Assembly: GCA_012520995.1 (NCBI GenBank)
Contig: JAAYNI010000018.1
Coordinates: 1 to 64,000 of the forward strand
Length of the DNA: 64,000 nt
Reading direction: 5' to 3'
From: Candidatus Rifleibacteriota bacterium
Lineage (GTDB): Bacteria > Muiribacteriota > Ozemobacteria > Ozemobacterales > Ozemobacteraceae
Both the position numbers and the translations under genes were made by a program. How positions within the stretch are numbered: the first letter of the stretch is position 1; the number at the start of each line of letters is the position of its first letter. Positions 45,226 through 54,580 of the stretch are shown in pieces. The notes beneath the pieces are model-generated. The model saw nothing but the letters and a program-made list of their open reading frames with translations. It did no database searches and was not told the origin of the DNA.

Positions 45226-47514
45226 ATGAGACGAAAACTATATAAGTTGTGCCTATCTGCTGTTTTTGCAATGCTTATCTCCGTGCCGCTTATGGCAACT
45301 AATTTAAGCGACGCTTTTTTAAATCATGTCAACAACATAGCCAGAGAAAAGTCTGTTTCTGAAACCACTCTTACTGACTCTGGCCTTGAATCAGCTGTTT
45401 ATGCTCATGAGCTGCAATCACTAAATGAACTGAGCAGATTCACAGCTAAACATATCAATACCCCTGAAGATGTTCAGGAAGCGTTACGGACTCTGAGTAA
45501 TTTTGGATACAGAGTTAGAACCGAAGCTGACAAATTTGCTTTTTTCGCCGCTCTTTCATCTATTGAAGAGAAATCCAAGTTTATCGGAGTTCAGTCAGGC
45601 TCGCCAGAGACAGTAGCCAACCTCGAAGCTGTTATATCTCTTATCAGAGACGACTTTAATTCTTCGCTGTCTCACATAAAGAGCCCATCTCTAAGTGCTC
45701 GTGAAGCTTTTGCTACAATAAAGAGCAGACCTGCGCAAGAAACTGTTTCTTCTACTGTTTCCCGCTCCTCTGCTGCTCCTATGCCTGGAGCCCATGTTAA
45801 AAACGGCAAAACAACTTTTACCGTTTATGCTCCAGCTGCTACAAAACTTGAACTCCATCTTTTTGCAAAACCTGCAGATAAAAAAGGAACTGTTATTCCG
45901 ATGAAGAAAAACTCTGCGGGCTACTGGAGCGTGACTTTGCCTAAAGTCCTCTACGGGGTTTATTACGGCTACAAAGCTGATGGACCAAAAGGCAATGGAC
46001 ACCTCTTTGATCCTGACAGACTTCTTTCTGATCCATACGCTTTTGCCAACTATAACCATGATGGTAAGAGCATAGTAGTAGATCGCTCTTATAACTGGAA
46101 AGTCAAAAACTTTAAAGCTCCTTTGCCGAAAGATGCTATTATCTATGAAATGCACATAAAAGACTTTACCGCACACTCTTCTTCGGGCGTTAAAGGACCA
46201 GACAAGGGCAAATATCTTGGACTTCTTCACGGAAAAGGCACCGATAAAGTTCTTGGTCACCTTAAAGACTTAGGTGTTAATACAATAGAACTTATGCCTG
46301 TACATGAGTTTGATAATAATTTCGCCGGTGTCACTAATCACTGGGGTTACATGACTTCACATTTCTTTGCGCCAGAATCCTCTTATGCATCTGGCAAAGA
46401 AGGGCAGGGTGTTAAAGAGCTCAAAGCTTTGATAGATGGTCTCCATCAGGAAGGCTTCGCAGTAATTCTTGATGTAGTGTACAATCATACTGCAGAAGGA
46501 AATCATGAAGGTTTGCCCTTGAACTTCAAAGGTCTCAATAATCCTGGCTACTATAGGCTGATGCCCGATAATCCCAAGTTCTATTGGAATGGCACAGGTT
46601 GCGGCAATGAAATGAAAACCGAAGATCCTGTGACTTCCCAAATGATTATTGACAGCCTTAAGTATTGGATGAACGAATACAAAGTTGACGGTTTCCGCTT
46701 TGACTTGGGCACTATTATTGATAAAAAGACAATGTCCAGAATTATTAACGAATTGCCTAAGAACACTATTCTGACAGCTGAACCTTGGGCTGCTGATTGG
46801 AACCGTAACCAGTGGGCTAAATCTGACTTCAGAAATACCAATCTCTCCAAATGGAACGATGATTTCAGAGAAAAAATAAGAGCTATGGCAAACGGAAATA
46901 CAAGCCGCAATGATGTAATGACCGTTTTAGCGGGTTCATGTTTCTGGTGGGCTGCAAAACCTGACGAAAGCTTGAACTATGTTGAAGCTCACGACGGCTA
47001 TACACTTTTCGATCTTTACAAGGGTGATCAGCGCAAAACCAGATTTGCTGCAATAGCTCTGCTTACAGCTCAGGGGATTCCTATGATCCATGCTGGACAA
47101 GAGTTTGACAGAACCAAAAAAGGCAATCACAACTCTTATGACCAGGACAATGAAACCAACTATATAAACTGGAATGAAAAGAATAAAAACAGAGAAACCT
47201 TTGAGCTTTATAAAGGTCTAATAGCTCTTCGCAAGAAATATCCGAATTTCCGCTATGCTAGAGCTCTGAATAAAAACGATCTTGATTGGATTCTTCCTCA
47301 AAATAACAATGGAATCGGCATGATCTTGAAAGGCCAGACAACCTTTGTGGTTCTCTTTAATGGCGATCAGAAAGAACACATCAAGTTTGACTTGCCCTTG
47401 CCTGGTAAATGGAAAGTAGTTTCTGACGGCCTTAGAATACAAGAGTCGGGACTTTACACTGCTGAAGGCAACTATGTTGTGCCTCCAGTCAGAGCGGTAA
47501 TCTTGGCTAAGTAA
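45226..47514 (+). CDS. Secreted pullulanase/isoamylase-type GH13 enzyme
   Basis: The ATG at 45226 follows GGAGG; the track ATG at 45214 overlaps that site. The 762 residues begin with a signal peptide (RRKLYKLCLSAVFAMLISVPLMA). An N-terminal region of about 170 residues is unassigned. A CBM48-like early-set domain follows (KTTFTVYAPAATKLELHLF). The GH13 catalytic barrel shows region I DVVYNHT near 416, region II GFRFDLG near 489 (nucleophile Asp), region III LTAEPW near 517 (acid Glu) and region IV YVEAHDG near 587. A beta-domain ends the protein. The YNWGYDP box of type I pullulanases is NHWGYMT here, so an isoamylase-like debranching or alpha-glucanase role is also possible. It degrades external or periplasmic alpha-glucan. 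Confidence 0.9.
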   Translation: MRRKLYKLCLSAVFAMLISVPLMATNLSDAFLNHVNNIAREKSVSETTLTDSGLESAVYAHELQSLNELSRFTAKHINTPEDVQEALRTLSNFGYRVRTEADKFAFFAALSSIEEKSKFIGVQSGSPETVANLEAVISLIRDDFNSSLSHIKSPSLSAREAFATIKSRPAQETVSSTVSRSSAAPMPGAHVKNGKTTFTVYAPAATKLELHLFAKPADKKGTVIPMKKNSAGYWSVTLPKVLYGVYYGYKADGPKGNGHLFDPDRLLSDPYAFANYNHDGKSIVVDRSYNWKVKNFKAPLPKDAIIYEMHIKDFTAHSSSGVKGPDKGKYLGLLHGKGTDKVLGHLKDLGVNTIELMPVHEFDNNFAGVTNHWGYMTSHFFAPESSYASGKEGQGVKELKALIDGLHQEGFAVILDVVYNHTAEGNHEGLPLNFKGLNNPGYYRLMPDNPKFYWNGTGCGNEMKTEDPVTSQMIIDSLKYWMNEYKVDGFRFDLGTIIDKKTMSRIINELPKNTILTAEPWAADWNRNQWAKSDFRNTNLSKWNDDFREKIRAMANGNTSRNDVMTVLAGSCFWWAAKPDESLNYVEAHDGYTLFDLYKGDQRKTRFAAIALLTAQGIPMIHAGQEFDRTKKGNHNSYDQDNETNYINWNEKNKNRETFELYKGLIALRKKYPNFRYARALNKNDLDWILPQNNNGIGMILKGQTTFVVLFNGDQKEHIKFDLPLPGKWKVVSDGLRIQESGLYTAEGNYVVPPVRAVILAK

Positions 47515-47546
47515 ATTTATATCTTCTGAAGGAAATGTAATTCTCT

Positions 47547-47592
47547 AAAAAAAAGCGGTTTGAAGCAGATAAGCTTCAAGCCGCTTTTTTTA
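47547..47592 (+). terminator. Terminator of the GH13 gene
   Basis: A long stem (AAAGCGGTTTGAAGC with GCTTCAAGCCGCTTT, one mismatch) and a 6-base loop are followed by a T-run. Confidence 0.88.
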
Positions 47593-47795
47593 TGCTATTT
47601 ATAAATAGAATTTTAATACGGGTCATCTATAGATAAAAACTTTTTTACTATATTTGTTTACCCCGCATTGTTGCATTATTTTTAGATACTTTGTGTTAAA
47701 ATCCTTTTTTGCCTTACTTTCGCTTTACTTTTTGACGAAAGATAGTTAAACTTAAAATGCTATTTTAAGCTTTTAAAATTTAAGGAGATATAGTA

Positions 47796-47966
47796 ATGGC
47801 TGTAAAAGTTGATAAAGATACTTGCATCGGCTGCGGTGCTTGCGTTGAAACTTGTCCGGTTGAAGTTCTTGAAATGAAAGACGATAAAGTTGCATATAAA
47901 GGCGACGGCTGCATAGAGTGCGGCGCTTGCGTTTCAACTTGCCCTGTAGAAGCTCTTAGCATCTAA
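47796..47966 (+). CDS. Small 2[4Fe-4S] ferredoxin
   Basis: This gene is too short for the ORF track. The ATG at 47796 has AAGGAG 8 bases upstream, and the ORF encodes 56 residues. Two typical binding motifs are present, CIGCGACVETCPVEVL and CIECGACVSTCPVEAL (C-x2-C-x2-C-x3-C-P each), spaced as in clostridial-type ferredoxins. The carrier transfers single electrons at low potential and is abundant in fermenting anaerobes. It is monocistronic, with its own terminator. An ORF on the opposite strand (47780-47962) is its shadow. Confidence 0.96.
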   Translation: MAVKVDKDTCIGCGACVETCPVEVLEMKDDKVAYKGDGCIECGACVSTCPVEALSI

Positions 47967-47990
47967 TATAACCTATACTTTTGTATCAAA

Positions 47991-48027
47991 GCCGAGCAGC
48001 GAGATTCACTCGTTGGCTCGGTTTTTT
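47991..48027 (+). terminator. Terminator of the ferredoxin gene
   Basis: GCCGAGC and GCTCGGT form the base of a hairpin with an inner CGAG/CTCG stem, followed by six T. Confidence 0.82.
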
Positions 48028-48090
48028 CAGATAAGATGGATATATTCAGATAACTCTTGACAACGGCCTTTGAAAAGCTAAAATATCTTT

Positions 48091-48594
48091 ATGTCAGATC
48101 AAAAACATTCATTACATAGACTTTCAGAACCGCGTTTTTACATTGTTTTGATTTGGCCTGATATTCCGCAAAACACGGGAAACATTGCCAGATTGGCTTA
48201 TGCAACTGGCTGTTCTTTGGTTTTAGTAAGACCTTTTGGTTTCAGACTAACAGATAAATCTCTTGAAAGAGCTGGTATGGATTACTGGAAAAAGCTTTCA
48301 CCGATTATCTTGGATGATCTTGATGATTTTTTTTCTTGGATCTCTAATAAAAAATGCTATTTTTTCTCTGCACATTCTAACAACCTTTATACTGAGGTTA
48401 ACTTTAAATTAGGAGATGTTATGGTTTTTGGTTCTGAGTCTTCAGGTTTGCCGCCTGAAGTGATAGAATACGCAAAGAACTCAAACTTAGATTTGACTTT
48501 GCCGATGATCAAAGAAGCTCGCTGTATAAATTTATCTTCAGCAGCAGCTGTGGCAGTATATGAGGGTGTAAGACAACTGTCTCTATCATTCTGA
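48091..48594 (+). CDS. trmL: tRNA (cytidine/uridine-34-2'-O)-methyltransferase, TrmL type
   Basis: The 167 residues cover the whole SpoU (SPOUT) fold without an extra N-terminal domain, as in TrmL. Motif 1 is WPDIPQNTGNIARLAYATGC, motif 2 VMVFGSESSGLPPEVI, and motif 3 LPMIKEARCINLSSAAAVAVYEGVRQ. The trefoil knot formed by motifs 2-3 binds S-adenosylmethionine. TrmL 2'-O-methylates the wobble base of tRNA-Leu. The segment KSLERAGMDYW is also typical of this subgroup. No neighbour suggests another substrate. No clear ribosome site precedes the ATG. Confidence 0.9.
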   Translation: MSDQKHSLHRLSEPRFYIVLIWPDIPQNTGNIARLAYATGCSLVLVRPFGFRLTDKSLERAGMDYWKKLSPIILDDLDDFFSWISNKKCYFFSAHSNNLYTEVNFKLGDVMVFGSESSGLPPEVIEYAKNSNLDLTLPMIKEARCINLSSAAAVAVYEGVRQLSLSF

Positions 48595-48627
48595 AAAGCT
48601 TTTTAATAAACATCTAGGATTAGTTTG

Positions 48628-51600
48628 GTGACAAAAAACATTTATCAAAATCTGCATTCGGATGAAAGCAACCTTTGGCAAAAAGCCTTAGCTGATATTG
48701 AGAAAAATCCCCAACCTGAAGATATTCCATTTTTGTTGAAAGAATTAGCTTCGCCTGTATGGAGAAAACGCGAGGCTTCAGCTCATTTGTTGCTTAAAAG
48801 ATTAGAAGAGAGCAAGAAACCTTTAAGACAAGCACTTGCTACGAAAAATCTTGATCTTATATATTGGAGTTTGTGGGTTTTAGGTTCTTCTGAAGATCCT
48901 GATGACTTGAATCATGTAATATCATTTCTAAATAATCCGGATCCGCTTCTAAGAAGCTACGCTCTCAGAGCTTTGGCTAAAGTAAAAACTTCCGAGCGAG
49001 CCGTATATCTCATAAAAATGCTTCTTGATCCAGATTGGACAGTGAGGCGCTTAGCATTTGAACTTTTAACTTCTTTTGGTGAATCCATATTACCTGAACT
49101 AAAAGTTCTCATCACTTCTGAACGACATGAAATACCCTATTATTTATCTATCCCTCTCTATGTTTCAATTGGCCGTGATTCCGTATTGAACGACTTAGCG
49201 GCTTTATATGCAAAAAAAGAATTTTCTTTTAGATATGCTTTGATTAAGTCCCTTGGAGAGCTTGGTACACCTTCAGCAATAAATTTCCTGCTTTCAAGTT
49301 TAAAAGATTGGTCTTGGGCTGTGCAGAACTTGGCAAAAGAACAACTTATGAAACTTGGCCCCAACTCTCTGGAATACATAATAAATTATTACGGAAGAAC
49401 AGCTACTAGCCTAGAAAAAAAACATATTTTAGATATTTTGGTCGGAAAGATGGGGGAACGTTCTTTGCCCATAATTTCTAGACTAGTCGCTGTCAAAGAC
49501 CCGGAATATAAGCTTATGGCAGTCGACTTTTTAGGAAAGCTTAAAAGTGATGCTGCTACAACCCTGCTCCTTCAAGTTTTAAAAGATGAGGATAGAACAG
49601 TTTCTGATTATGCCGCTGATGCTTTAATAAGAAAACAGGTATTGAATGCAGAGCTTTTAATATCTAATCTGAATACAGATGATACTCGTTTCAGATTTCA
49701 AATAATCAAAGTTTTGAGCTCACTGGGCGGCATTTCTTTAGATTATATTCTCAACCTTATAGATAAGGTAAATAAGCAAGAAAAGCTCTTTATACTGGGC
49801 GTTTTAAAAAATGTCGAACCGACACCGCCTCTTCTTGAAAAACTTTTCTCTCTGACTGATAACGAAAGCTGGGTTATCAGACGCGGTGCCGCAGAATGCT
49901 TGATGGAGTTGGGCGACAAAGCTATTTTATATATTATCTCGCATTTTTCCTCAGATTCCGAAAACACATTATACTGGCTTGGTGAAGTTCTTAGAAATAA
50001 TGAAGAACAGACACTTTCGGTTTTAACAAAGGCTTTGCATACTCCGACTTTTTTAGATGTAGTGCCTAATATTGTTGCTGCTTTAGCATCTCTGGGCTCT
50101 TCTGCAGCTATAAGCGTAATATCACGCTTCTTCTCAACAGCAGATGACTTTAAACTCAGCAATATTATAGAGAGTTTCCCTCCAATAGTCTCGTCAAATA
50201 CTGTTACAGCGATTCTTGAAAATCTTTCTGATGCTGATGAACGTTCAGCAACTTGGCTGGCTCAATTGCTTTCAAAAGTTAAAGGAGAAAGGCCAAGGAT
50301 GACAGCAATGTTGGGATTATCTCATCAGAATCCAAAGATCAGAGGGGCTGTCATCAAGGCGGTAGGAAGCTGGTCCAGTTTTGGTTCTGCAGAAAGTCGT
50401 TCTCTTCTCAATCAGCTTTTAGCTGAGACCTCAGTTCAAAACAAGGTTCTTGTCTTTTCCATTTTAGCTCGCAGTGATGATAAAGAAATATTTGAGCTGG
50501 CAAAAGCTTTTTTTGAAAGATGTGAGACAAAACTGCAATTACAATTGCTTTCAGAAGCTTCAGCAAGAGCTTCCGATAAATTTAAAAATCTATTCTCTGC
50601 ATTTTTGAGTGAGAATGCAGGAAAGGCTGATGAATCCACTAAAGAAGTTATTTCTAAAATTTTTGCAAATCTCAATAGCACTGATTTTACGCCTCTTCTA
50701 TCTTCTTTAGAGAGCGATAATATTAATTATAAATTAGCTTCTTTAAGTGCATTGACCAATTTTTATGATAAAAAGATTGCCTATGCGGTTATGGAAAGTA
50801 TTTATACAGATGAAGATAATACTGTTCTCAGATCTGCTGTGACTGTTTTGTTGCCATATCTCTTTGATACAGACTTCAGACTTAAAGGAGTTGTAACTGA
50901 ATTTATTTTAAGTCTCTCTGAAAAAGCGGTAACCGAACCAGCAATTGAGTATATGAAAACCTTGGAAAACCCCATTGACAGAAAGGTTTTAGTCGATATT
51001 GTTCAGGGGTTGGGAGGCATAGTTCCTCAAAACATAATTGACGGCAACTTTGATGAACCGGTTATCCTATCTGACAACCATCTGGATGAAGTGCTTGAAA
51101 AACGCAGACAAGCTTTGAAAGAGCTTGAAAAATATGAACAGATGATTCAGAGCAGTCATACAATGACTTTAACCATCATGTTTACAGATGTCAAAGGCTT
51201 TACAGAATTCAGCGCAAAGTCTTCCTTGAGCGAAGTTATGAGTATGTTGAAGCAACACGATGATCTTTTAAAGCCGATTTTCCAGCAGCATGAGGGTGAG
51301 GTTTTGAAAAAAATAGGCGATGCCTTGATGGTTGTTTTTAAAGATCCTAATAAATCAGTTCTTGCTGCTATAAAAGCTCAAAAAGCTCTTAAAGAATATA
51401 ATAGCGGAGTTGACGACTCGCGTAAACTAGCGGTTCGTATTTCTTTGAATACTGGTTCAGTAATCAGACAAGAAAATGACGTTATGGGCGATCCTGTGAA
51501 TCTTGCGTCCAGAATTCAAAATATAACTGATGCTTCTGAAATAGTTATCACTGATAATACTTATGAAGTCATTGATCCAAGTGTTTTCAATTTCGAGAAT

Positions 51601-51663
51601 CTTGGAAAACACAGCTTCAAAGGAATCAATCGAGAAGTAAATTGCTACAAGGTTATTTGGTAA
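48628..51663 (+). CDS. HEAT-repeat protein fused to class III adenylate cyclase
   Basis: A GTG at 48628 or the TTG one codon earlier is the start; AGGA lies 8 bases before the GTG. About 1011 residues. Residues 1 to roughly 810 are tandem HEAT-like repeats (LLKELASPVWRKREASAHLL, VIRRGAAECLMELGDKAILY). After a short coiled linker (EVLEKRRQALKELEKYEQMI) the class III cyclase domain spans about 846-1011: TIMFTDVKGFTEFS (metal Asp), VLKKIGDALMVVF (second Asp, with a Lys at the purine-specificity region), and MGDPVNLASRIQ (Asp, Asn and Arg). The Lys/Asp pair favours ATP, so cAMP is the likely product. The domain is soluble. Its end overlaps the convergent CCA-type gene by 19 bp. Confidence 0.88.
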   Translation: MTKNIYQNLHSDESNLWQKALADIEKNPQPEDIPFLLKELASPVWRKREASAHLLLKRLEESKKPLRQALATKNLDLIYWSLWVLGSSEDPDDLNHVISFLNNPDPLLRSYALRALAKVKTSERAVYLIKMLLDPDWTVRRLAFELLTSFGESILPELKVLITSERHEIPYYLSIPLYVSIGRDSVLNDLAALYAKKEFSFRYALIKSLGELGTPSAINFLLSSLKDWSWAVQNLAKEQLMKLGPNSLEYIINYYGRTATSLEKKHILDILVGKMGERSLPIISRLVAVKDPEYKLMAVDFLGKLKSDAATTLLLQVLKDEDRTVSDYAADALIRKQVLNAELLISNLNTDDTRFRFQIIKVLSSLGGISLDYILNLIDKVNKQEKLFILGVLKNVEPTPPLLEKLFSLTDNESWVIRRGAAECLMELGDKAILYIISHFSSDSENTLYWLGEVLRNNEEQTLSVLTKALHTPTFLDVVPNIVAALASLGSSAAISVISRFFSTADDFKLSNIIESFPPIVSSNTVTAILENLSDADERSATWLAQLLSKVKGERPRMTAMLGLSHQNPKIRGAVIKAVGSWSSFGSAESRSLLNQLLAETSVQNKVLVFSILARSDDKEIFELAKAFFERCETKLQLQLLSEASARASDKFKNLFSAFLSENAGKADESTKEVISKIFANLNSTDFTPLLSSLESDNINYKLASLSALTNFYDKKIAYAVMESIYTDEDNTVLRSAVTVLLPYLFDTDFRLKGVVTEFILSLSEKAVTEPAIEYMKTLENPIDRKVLVDIVQGLGGIVPQNIIDGNFDEPVILSDNHLDEVLEKRRQALKELEKYEQMIQSSHTMTLTIMFTDVKGFTEFSAKSSLSEVMSMLKQHDDLLKPIFQQHEGEVLKKIGDALMVVFKDPNKSVLAAIKAQKALKEYNSGVDDSRKLAVRISLNTGSVIRQENDVMGDPVNLASRIQNITDASEIVITDNTYEVIDPSVFNFENLGKHSFKGINREVNCYKVIW

Positions 51664-53129
51664 CGGCTTGCAAGCAACTCCAGAGCCTCTTTCTTGGTTG
51701 AAATTTTACCTAGATATTGAGCTTCTTCTGCTTCAGCAAGGTATTCTTTAATCTTAGGGCCAGGTTTTATCTTGAAAAGCTTGATTATGTCGTTGCCTGA
51801 TAAAAGAGGCTTTTGTTTAAAGCTTCCTAATTGATCATAAAAATTGGCGATCAATTTAAAAATAGAGGCGGTGAATTCTTCCAGATCATTGTCAGAGAGA
51901 TCGCCTCTTGCTGCCATTCTGTCAGCAAGTGAAAGCAAAGATATAAAAACTCCGTCTCTGCCACATTCTTTGTAGAATCTATACATAATGCGGTCAGTCA
52001 TTCCCTGCTGTATTATGACACCAGGTCTCATGTGATTTTTGATAACATTTTTTAAAAAGTTGTTTTCTCTTGTAGAGAATTTGAGACGTTTGGCAATATT
52101 TTCAGCCATGGCTCTTCCTTGGATTTCATGACCATGGAAAGTAATGTTGCCAGTGTCTTCTGCTATAGCTCTGCAATTTGGCTTTGCAATATCATGAAGT
52201 AAAATCGAAAGCTTCAAAAGTTGCAGATAGGTTGTGTCACCGGAGATGTATTCGTTCAGGTGTTTTCTTAAAAGTTTGTCATATGAAAAGTTGAATGGTT
52301 TTAATAAAATGTCTTCCAAGTTTTCCAATGCAAAAAGTGTATGGTCGTACACGTCCAGATGATGCCACTGATTTTGAGTTATACCTGTACAGCTTGCCAA
52401 TTCTGGAAGTATTTCCGCTGTAATTCCCAGTTCGCCCATCATCTTGATATATGTGTGCGAGTCAGGCTCTCTGAGAGTTTTCATAAGCTCATCTCGTATG
52501 CGCTCAGGAGAAACTGAACTTAGTTTTGGCAAATGTTCTCTTATCTGGTTTATTAAGTCATTGTCAGGTTGAGCTTTTAGTGAAGCTGAAAACCTGATGG
52601 CTCTCATAATTCTTAGAGGGTCATCCAAAATGGAGTCTTTAGAGCAGGGGATAAGAATTTTTTTGTGAAGCGCTTGTGCGCCATTTAAAGGATCGTATAA
52701 TCGTAAGCGATTTGAAGCCAGTTCAGCTCGGTTAGCTATTAAATCTGCGCTCATAGCATTCAGAGTAAAATCTCTGTTTTGCAGATCAGTGTCTATATTT
52801 TCGCCTTTGAATTTTGCTATGTCGAGAGTGAAAGAAACGCCATTACGTTCAGGAAGAATTATACGAACTATGCCTCTTTTGTCATCGAGAACAACTAAAC
52901 CTGCTCTTTGGGAGGCAGCAAATCGTTTTGCCGCTGCTATAGGGTCATTTTTTGTAGCTATATCTATGTCGGTAAAGTCGCCTTTTTTTGTAAAAAGGTC
53001 TCGGATAGAACCTCCTACTAACCAAGCGGAGTTTCCGAGACCTTCTTCAAAAAATGGGAGCAGCTCCCTGAGCAAAGAAGATTTGTCTTCAGGGAGGCTC
53101 ACATATTTATGTTCGTAAGCTGAAATCAT
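51645..53129 (-). CDS. CCA-adding enzyme / poly(A) polymerase family with HD domain
   Basis: The 494 residues begin with the class II nucleotidyltransferase head: WLVGGSIRDLFTKKGDFTDIDIA, containing the GGSxRD and the DxD metal pair. NRDFTLNAMS and DPLRIMRAIRFSASL follow. The C-terminal part carries an HD phosphohydrolase domain (LLHDIAKPNCRA, ITFHGHEIQGRAMAENI), as in CCA enzymes that trim 2',3' ends. Full CCA addition, CC-only addition or poly(A) polymerase cannot be separated by eye. The start overlaps the gcvPB stop (ATGA), so it is translated from the one-carbon operon. Confidence 0.87.
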   Translation of the reverse strand: MISAYEHKYVSLPEDKSSLLRELLPFFEEGLGNSAWLVGGSIRDLFTKKGDFTDIDIATKNDPIAAAKRFAASQRAGLVVLDDKRGIVRIILPERNGVSFTLDIAKFKGENIDTDLQNRDFTLNAMSADLIANRAELASNRLRLYDPLNGAQALHKKILIPCSKDSILDDPLRIMRAIRFSASLKAQPDNDLINQIREHLPKLSSVSPERIRDELMKTLREPDSHTYIKMMGELGITAEILPELASCTGITQNQWHHLDVYDHTLFALENLEDILLKPFNFSYDKLLRKHLNEYISGDTTYLQLLKLSILLHDIAKPNCRAIAEDTGNITFHGHEIQGRAMAENIAKRLKFSTRENNFLKNVIKNHMRPGVIIQQGMTDRIMYRFYKECGRDGVFISLLSLADRMAARGDLSDNDLEEFTASIFKLIANFYDQLGSFKQKPLLSGNDIIKLFKIKPGPKIKEYLAEAEEAQYLGKISTKKEALELLASRYQITL

Positions 53130-54580
53130 TCAGGGCGTTTATACCAGTTGATATCAGGCTTTCTTGCTGCAGTTGTCTCATCAAGTCGCCTTACGGGAGT
53201 GTTGTGAGGAGCTTCTTTGAGCAAGTCAGGATTTGTCTTGGCTTCTTCAGCTATTTTTATCATAGCTTCGATGAATGAATCCAAGGTTCCTCTTGTTTCA
53301 GTTTCAGTGGGCTCGATCATCATAGCTTCAGGAACTATCAAGGGGAAATAAACGGTTGGAGCATGGAAACCATAGTCAAGGAGGCGTTTTGCCACATCAA
53401 GCGTTTTTACTCCATAGTCTGCGAGATTTTCCGATGTTATGACAAATTCGTGCTTGCATAGGCGGTCATAAGGAAGATGATAGTAAGCTTTGAGCTTTTC
53501 CATCATGTAGTTTGCGTTCAAAACGGCACATGCAGAGGAATGTTTCAAGCCGTCTCCGCCGTTTTGTACTATGTAAGCTAAAGCTTTCAGCAGAACTAAG
53601 AAGTTGCCGTTTGAGGCGACTACAGAGCCTAGAGAGAGTTTATCCGAAGAAGAAAAGGCGAGCTTGCCGTTTTCCTCCTTTATTCTCGGTACAGGCAAGA
53701 ATTCTGCCAAGTGAGCTTTAACACCTACCGGACCAGCACCAGGGCCGCCGCCGCCGTGAGGAGTTGAAAGGGTTTTGTGTACGTTCAGGTGCACTATATC
53801 AAAACCCATGTCTCCAGGCCGTGCCCACCCCATAATTGCGTTGAAGTTTGCTCCGTCATAGTATAGAAGCGCGTCAACTGAGTGCAGTGTTTCAGAAAGT
53901 TCTTTTGCGTGCTTTTCGAAAAGACCTAGGGTATTCGGGTTCGTCAGCATTATACCTGCTACTTCGGGTCCAATTACCTTTTTCAGCTTTTCCATGTCTA
54001 CGCAGCCATCTTCGTCCGACTCTACATTGAGCACTTCAAAACCTGCCATACTAACTGAAGCGGGGTTAGTTCCGTGTCCGCTGTCAGGTATTATGATCTT
54101 GTTTTTATGTGTGTTGCCTTTTTTCTTGTGGTAAGCCGCCATTACCAGGAGACCTGTAAGCTCTCCTTGAGCTCCGGCTGCGGGCTGAAGGGTCATAGCG
54201 TCCATGGCTGTCAGTTCAGCGAGAGAGTCAGAAAGAAGCTTATGGACTTCCATAATTCCTTGGATGGTTGCTGCCGGCTGCTTAGGGTGAACTCTTGCGA
54301 ATCCTGGCAATCTGGCGATATCTTCATTGATCTTAGGATTGTATTTCATGGTGCAAGAGCCAAGAGGATAAAAACCGGAGTCTACGCTATAGTTGAGCCT
54401 TGAGAGGCGTGTAAAGTGCATGACTGTATCTCTTTCAGAAAGAACCGGCATATTCAGTTCTTTTCTCAAGTAGGCACTGTCAATTACTTCTTCGGGGGCT
54501 ATAGCCGGAACGTCCAGAGCAGGTATCTGATAACTAATTCTTTCATCATTTGAAAGTTCAAATATCAAGGGTTCTGTCAT
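53126..54580 (-). CDS. gcvPB: Glycine dehydrogenase (decarboxylating) subunit 2
   Basis: The 484 residues form the PLP-binding beta subunit of split P-protein. Key stretch: IVHLNVHKTLSTPHGGGGPG, where the Lys binds pyridoxal phosphate; also YPLGSCTMKYNPKINED near the start and MTLQPAAGAQGELTGLLVM. With GcvPA it decarboxylates glycine and passes the aminomethyl group to the lipoyl arm of GcvH. The start overlaps the gcvPA stop by 4 bp, and the stop overlaps the CCA-type gene. The split form is found in many anaerobes and thermophiles, while E. coli has one chain. Confidence 0.95.
   Translation of the reverse strand: MTEPLIFELSNDERISYQIPALDVPAIAPEEVIDSAYLRKELNMPVLSERDTVMHFTRLSRLNYSVDSGFYPLGSCTMKYNPKINEDIARLPGFARVHPKQPAATIQGIMEVHKLLSDSLAELTAMDAMTLQPAAGAQGELTGLLVMAAYHKKKGNTHKNKIIIPDSGHGTNPASVSMAGFEVLNVESDEDGCVDMEKLKKVIGPEVAGIMLTNPNTLGLFEKHAKELSETLHSVDALLYYDGANFNAIMGWARPGDMGFDIVHLNVHKTLSTPHGGGGPGAGPVGVKAHLAEFLPVPRIKEENGKLAFSSSDKLSLGSVVASNGNFLVLLKALAYIVQNGGDGLKHSSACAVLNANYMMEKLKAYYHLPYDRLCKHEFVITSENLADYGVKTLDVAKRLLDYGFHAPTVYFPLIVPEAMMIEPTETETRGTLDSFIEAMIKIAEEAKTNPDLLKEAPHNTPVRRLDETTAARKPDINWYKRPE

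Noticed and set aside
47780-47962. 60-residue minus ORF opposite the ferredoxin
   Set aside because: It is the mirror of the two Cys-rich motifs of the ferredoxin gene.
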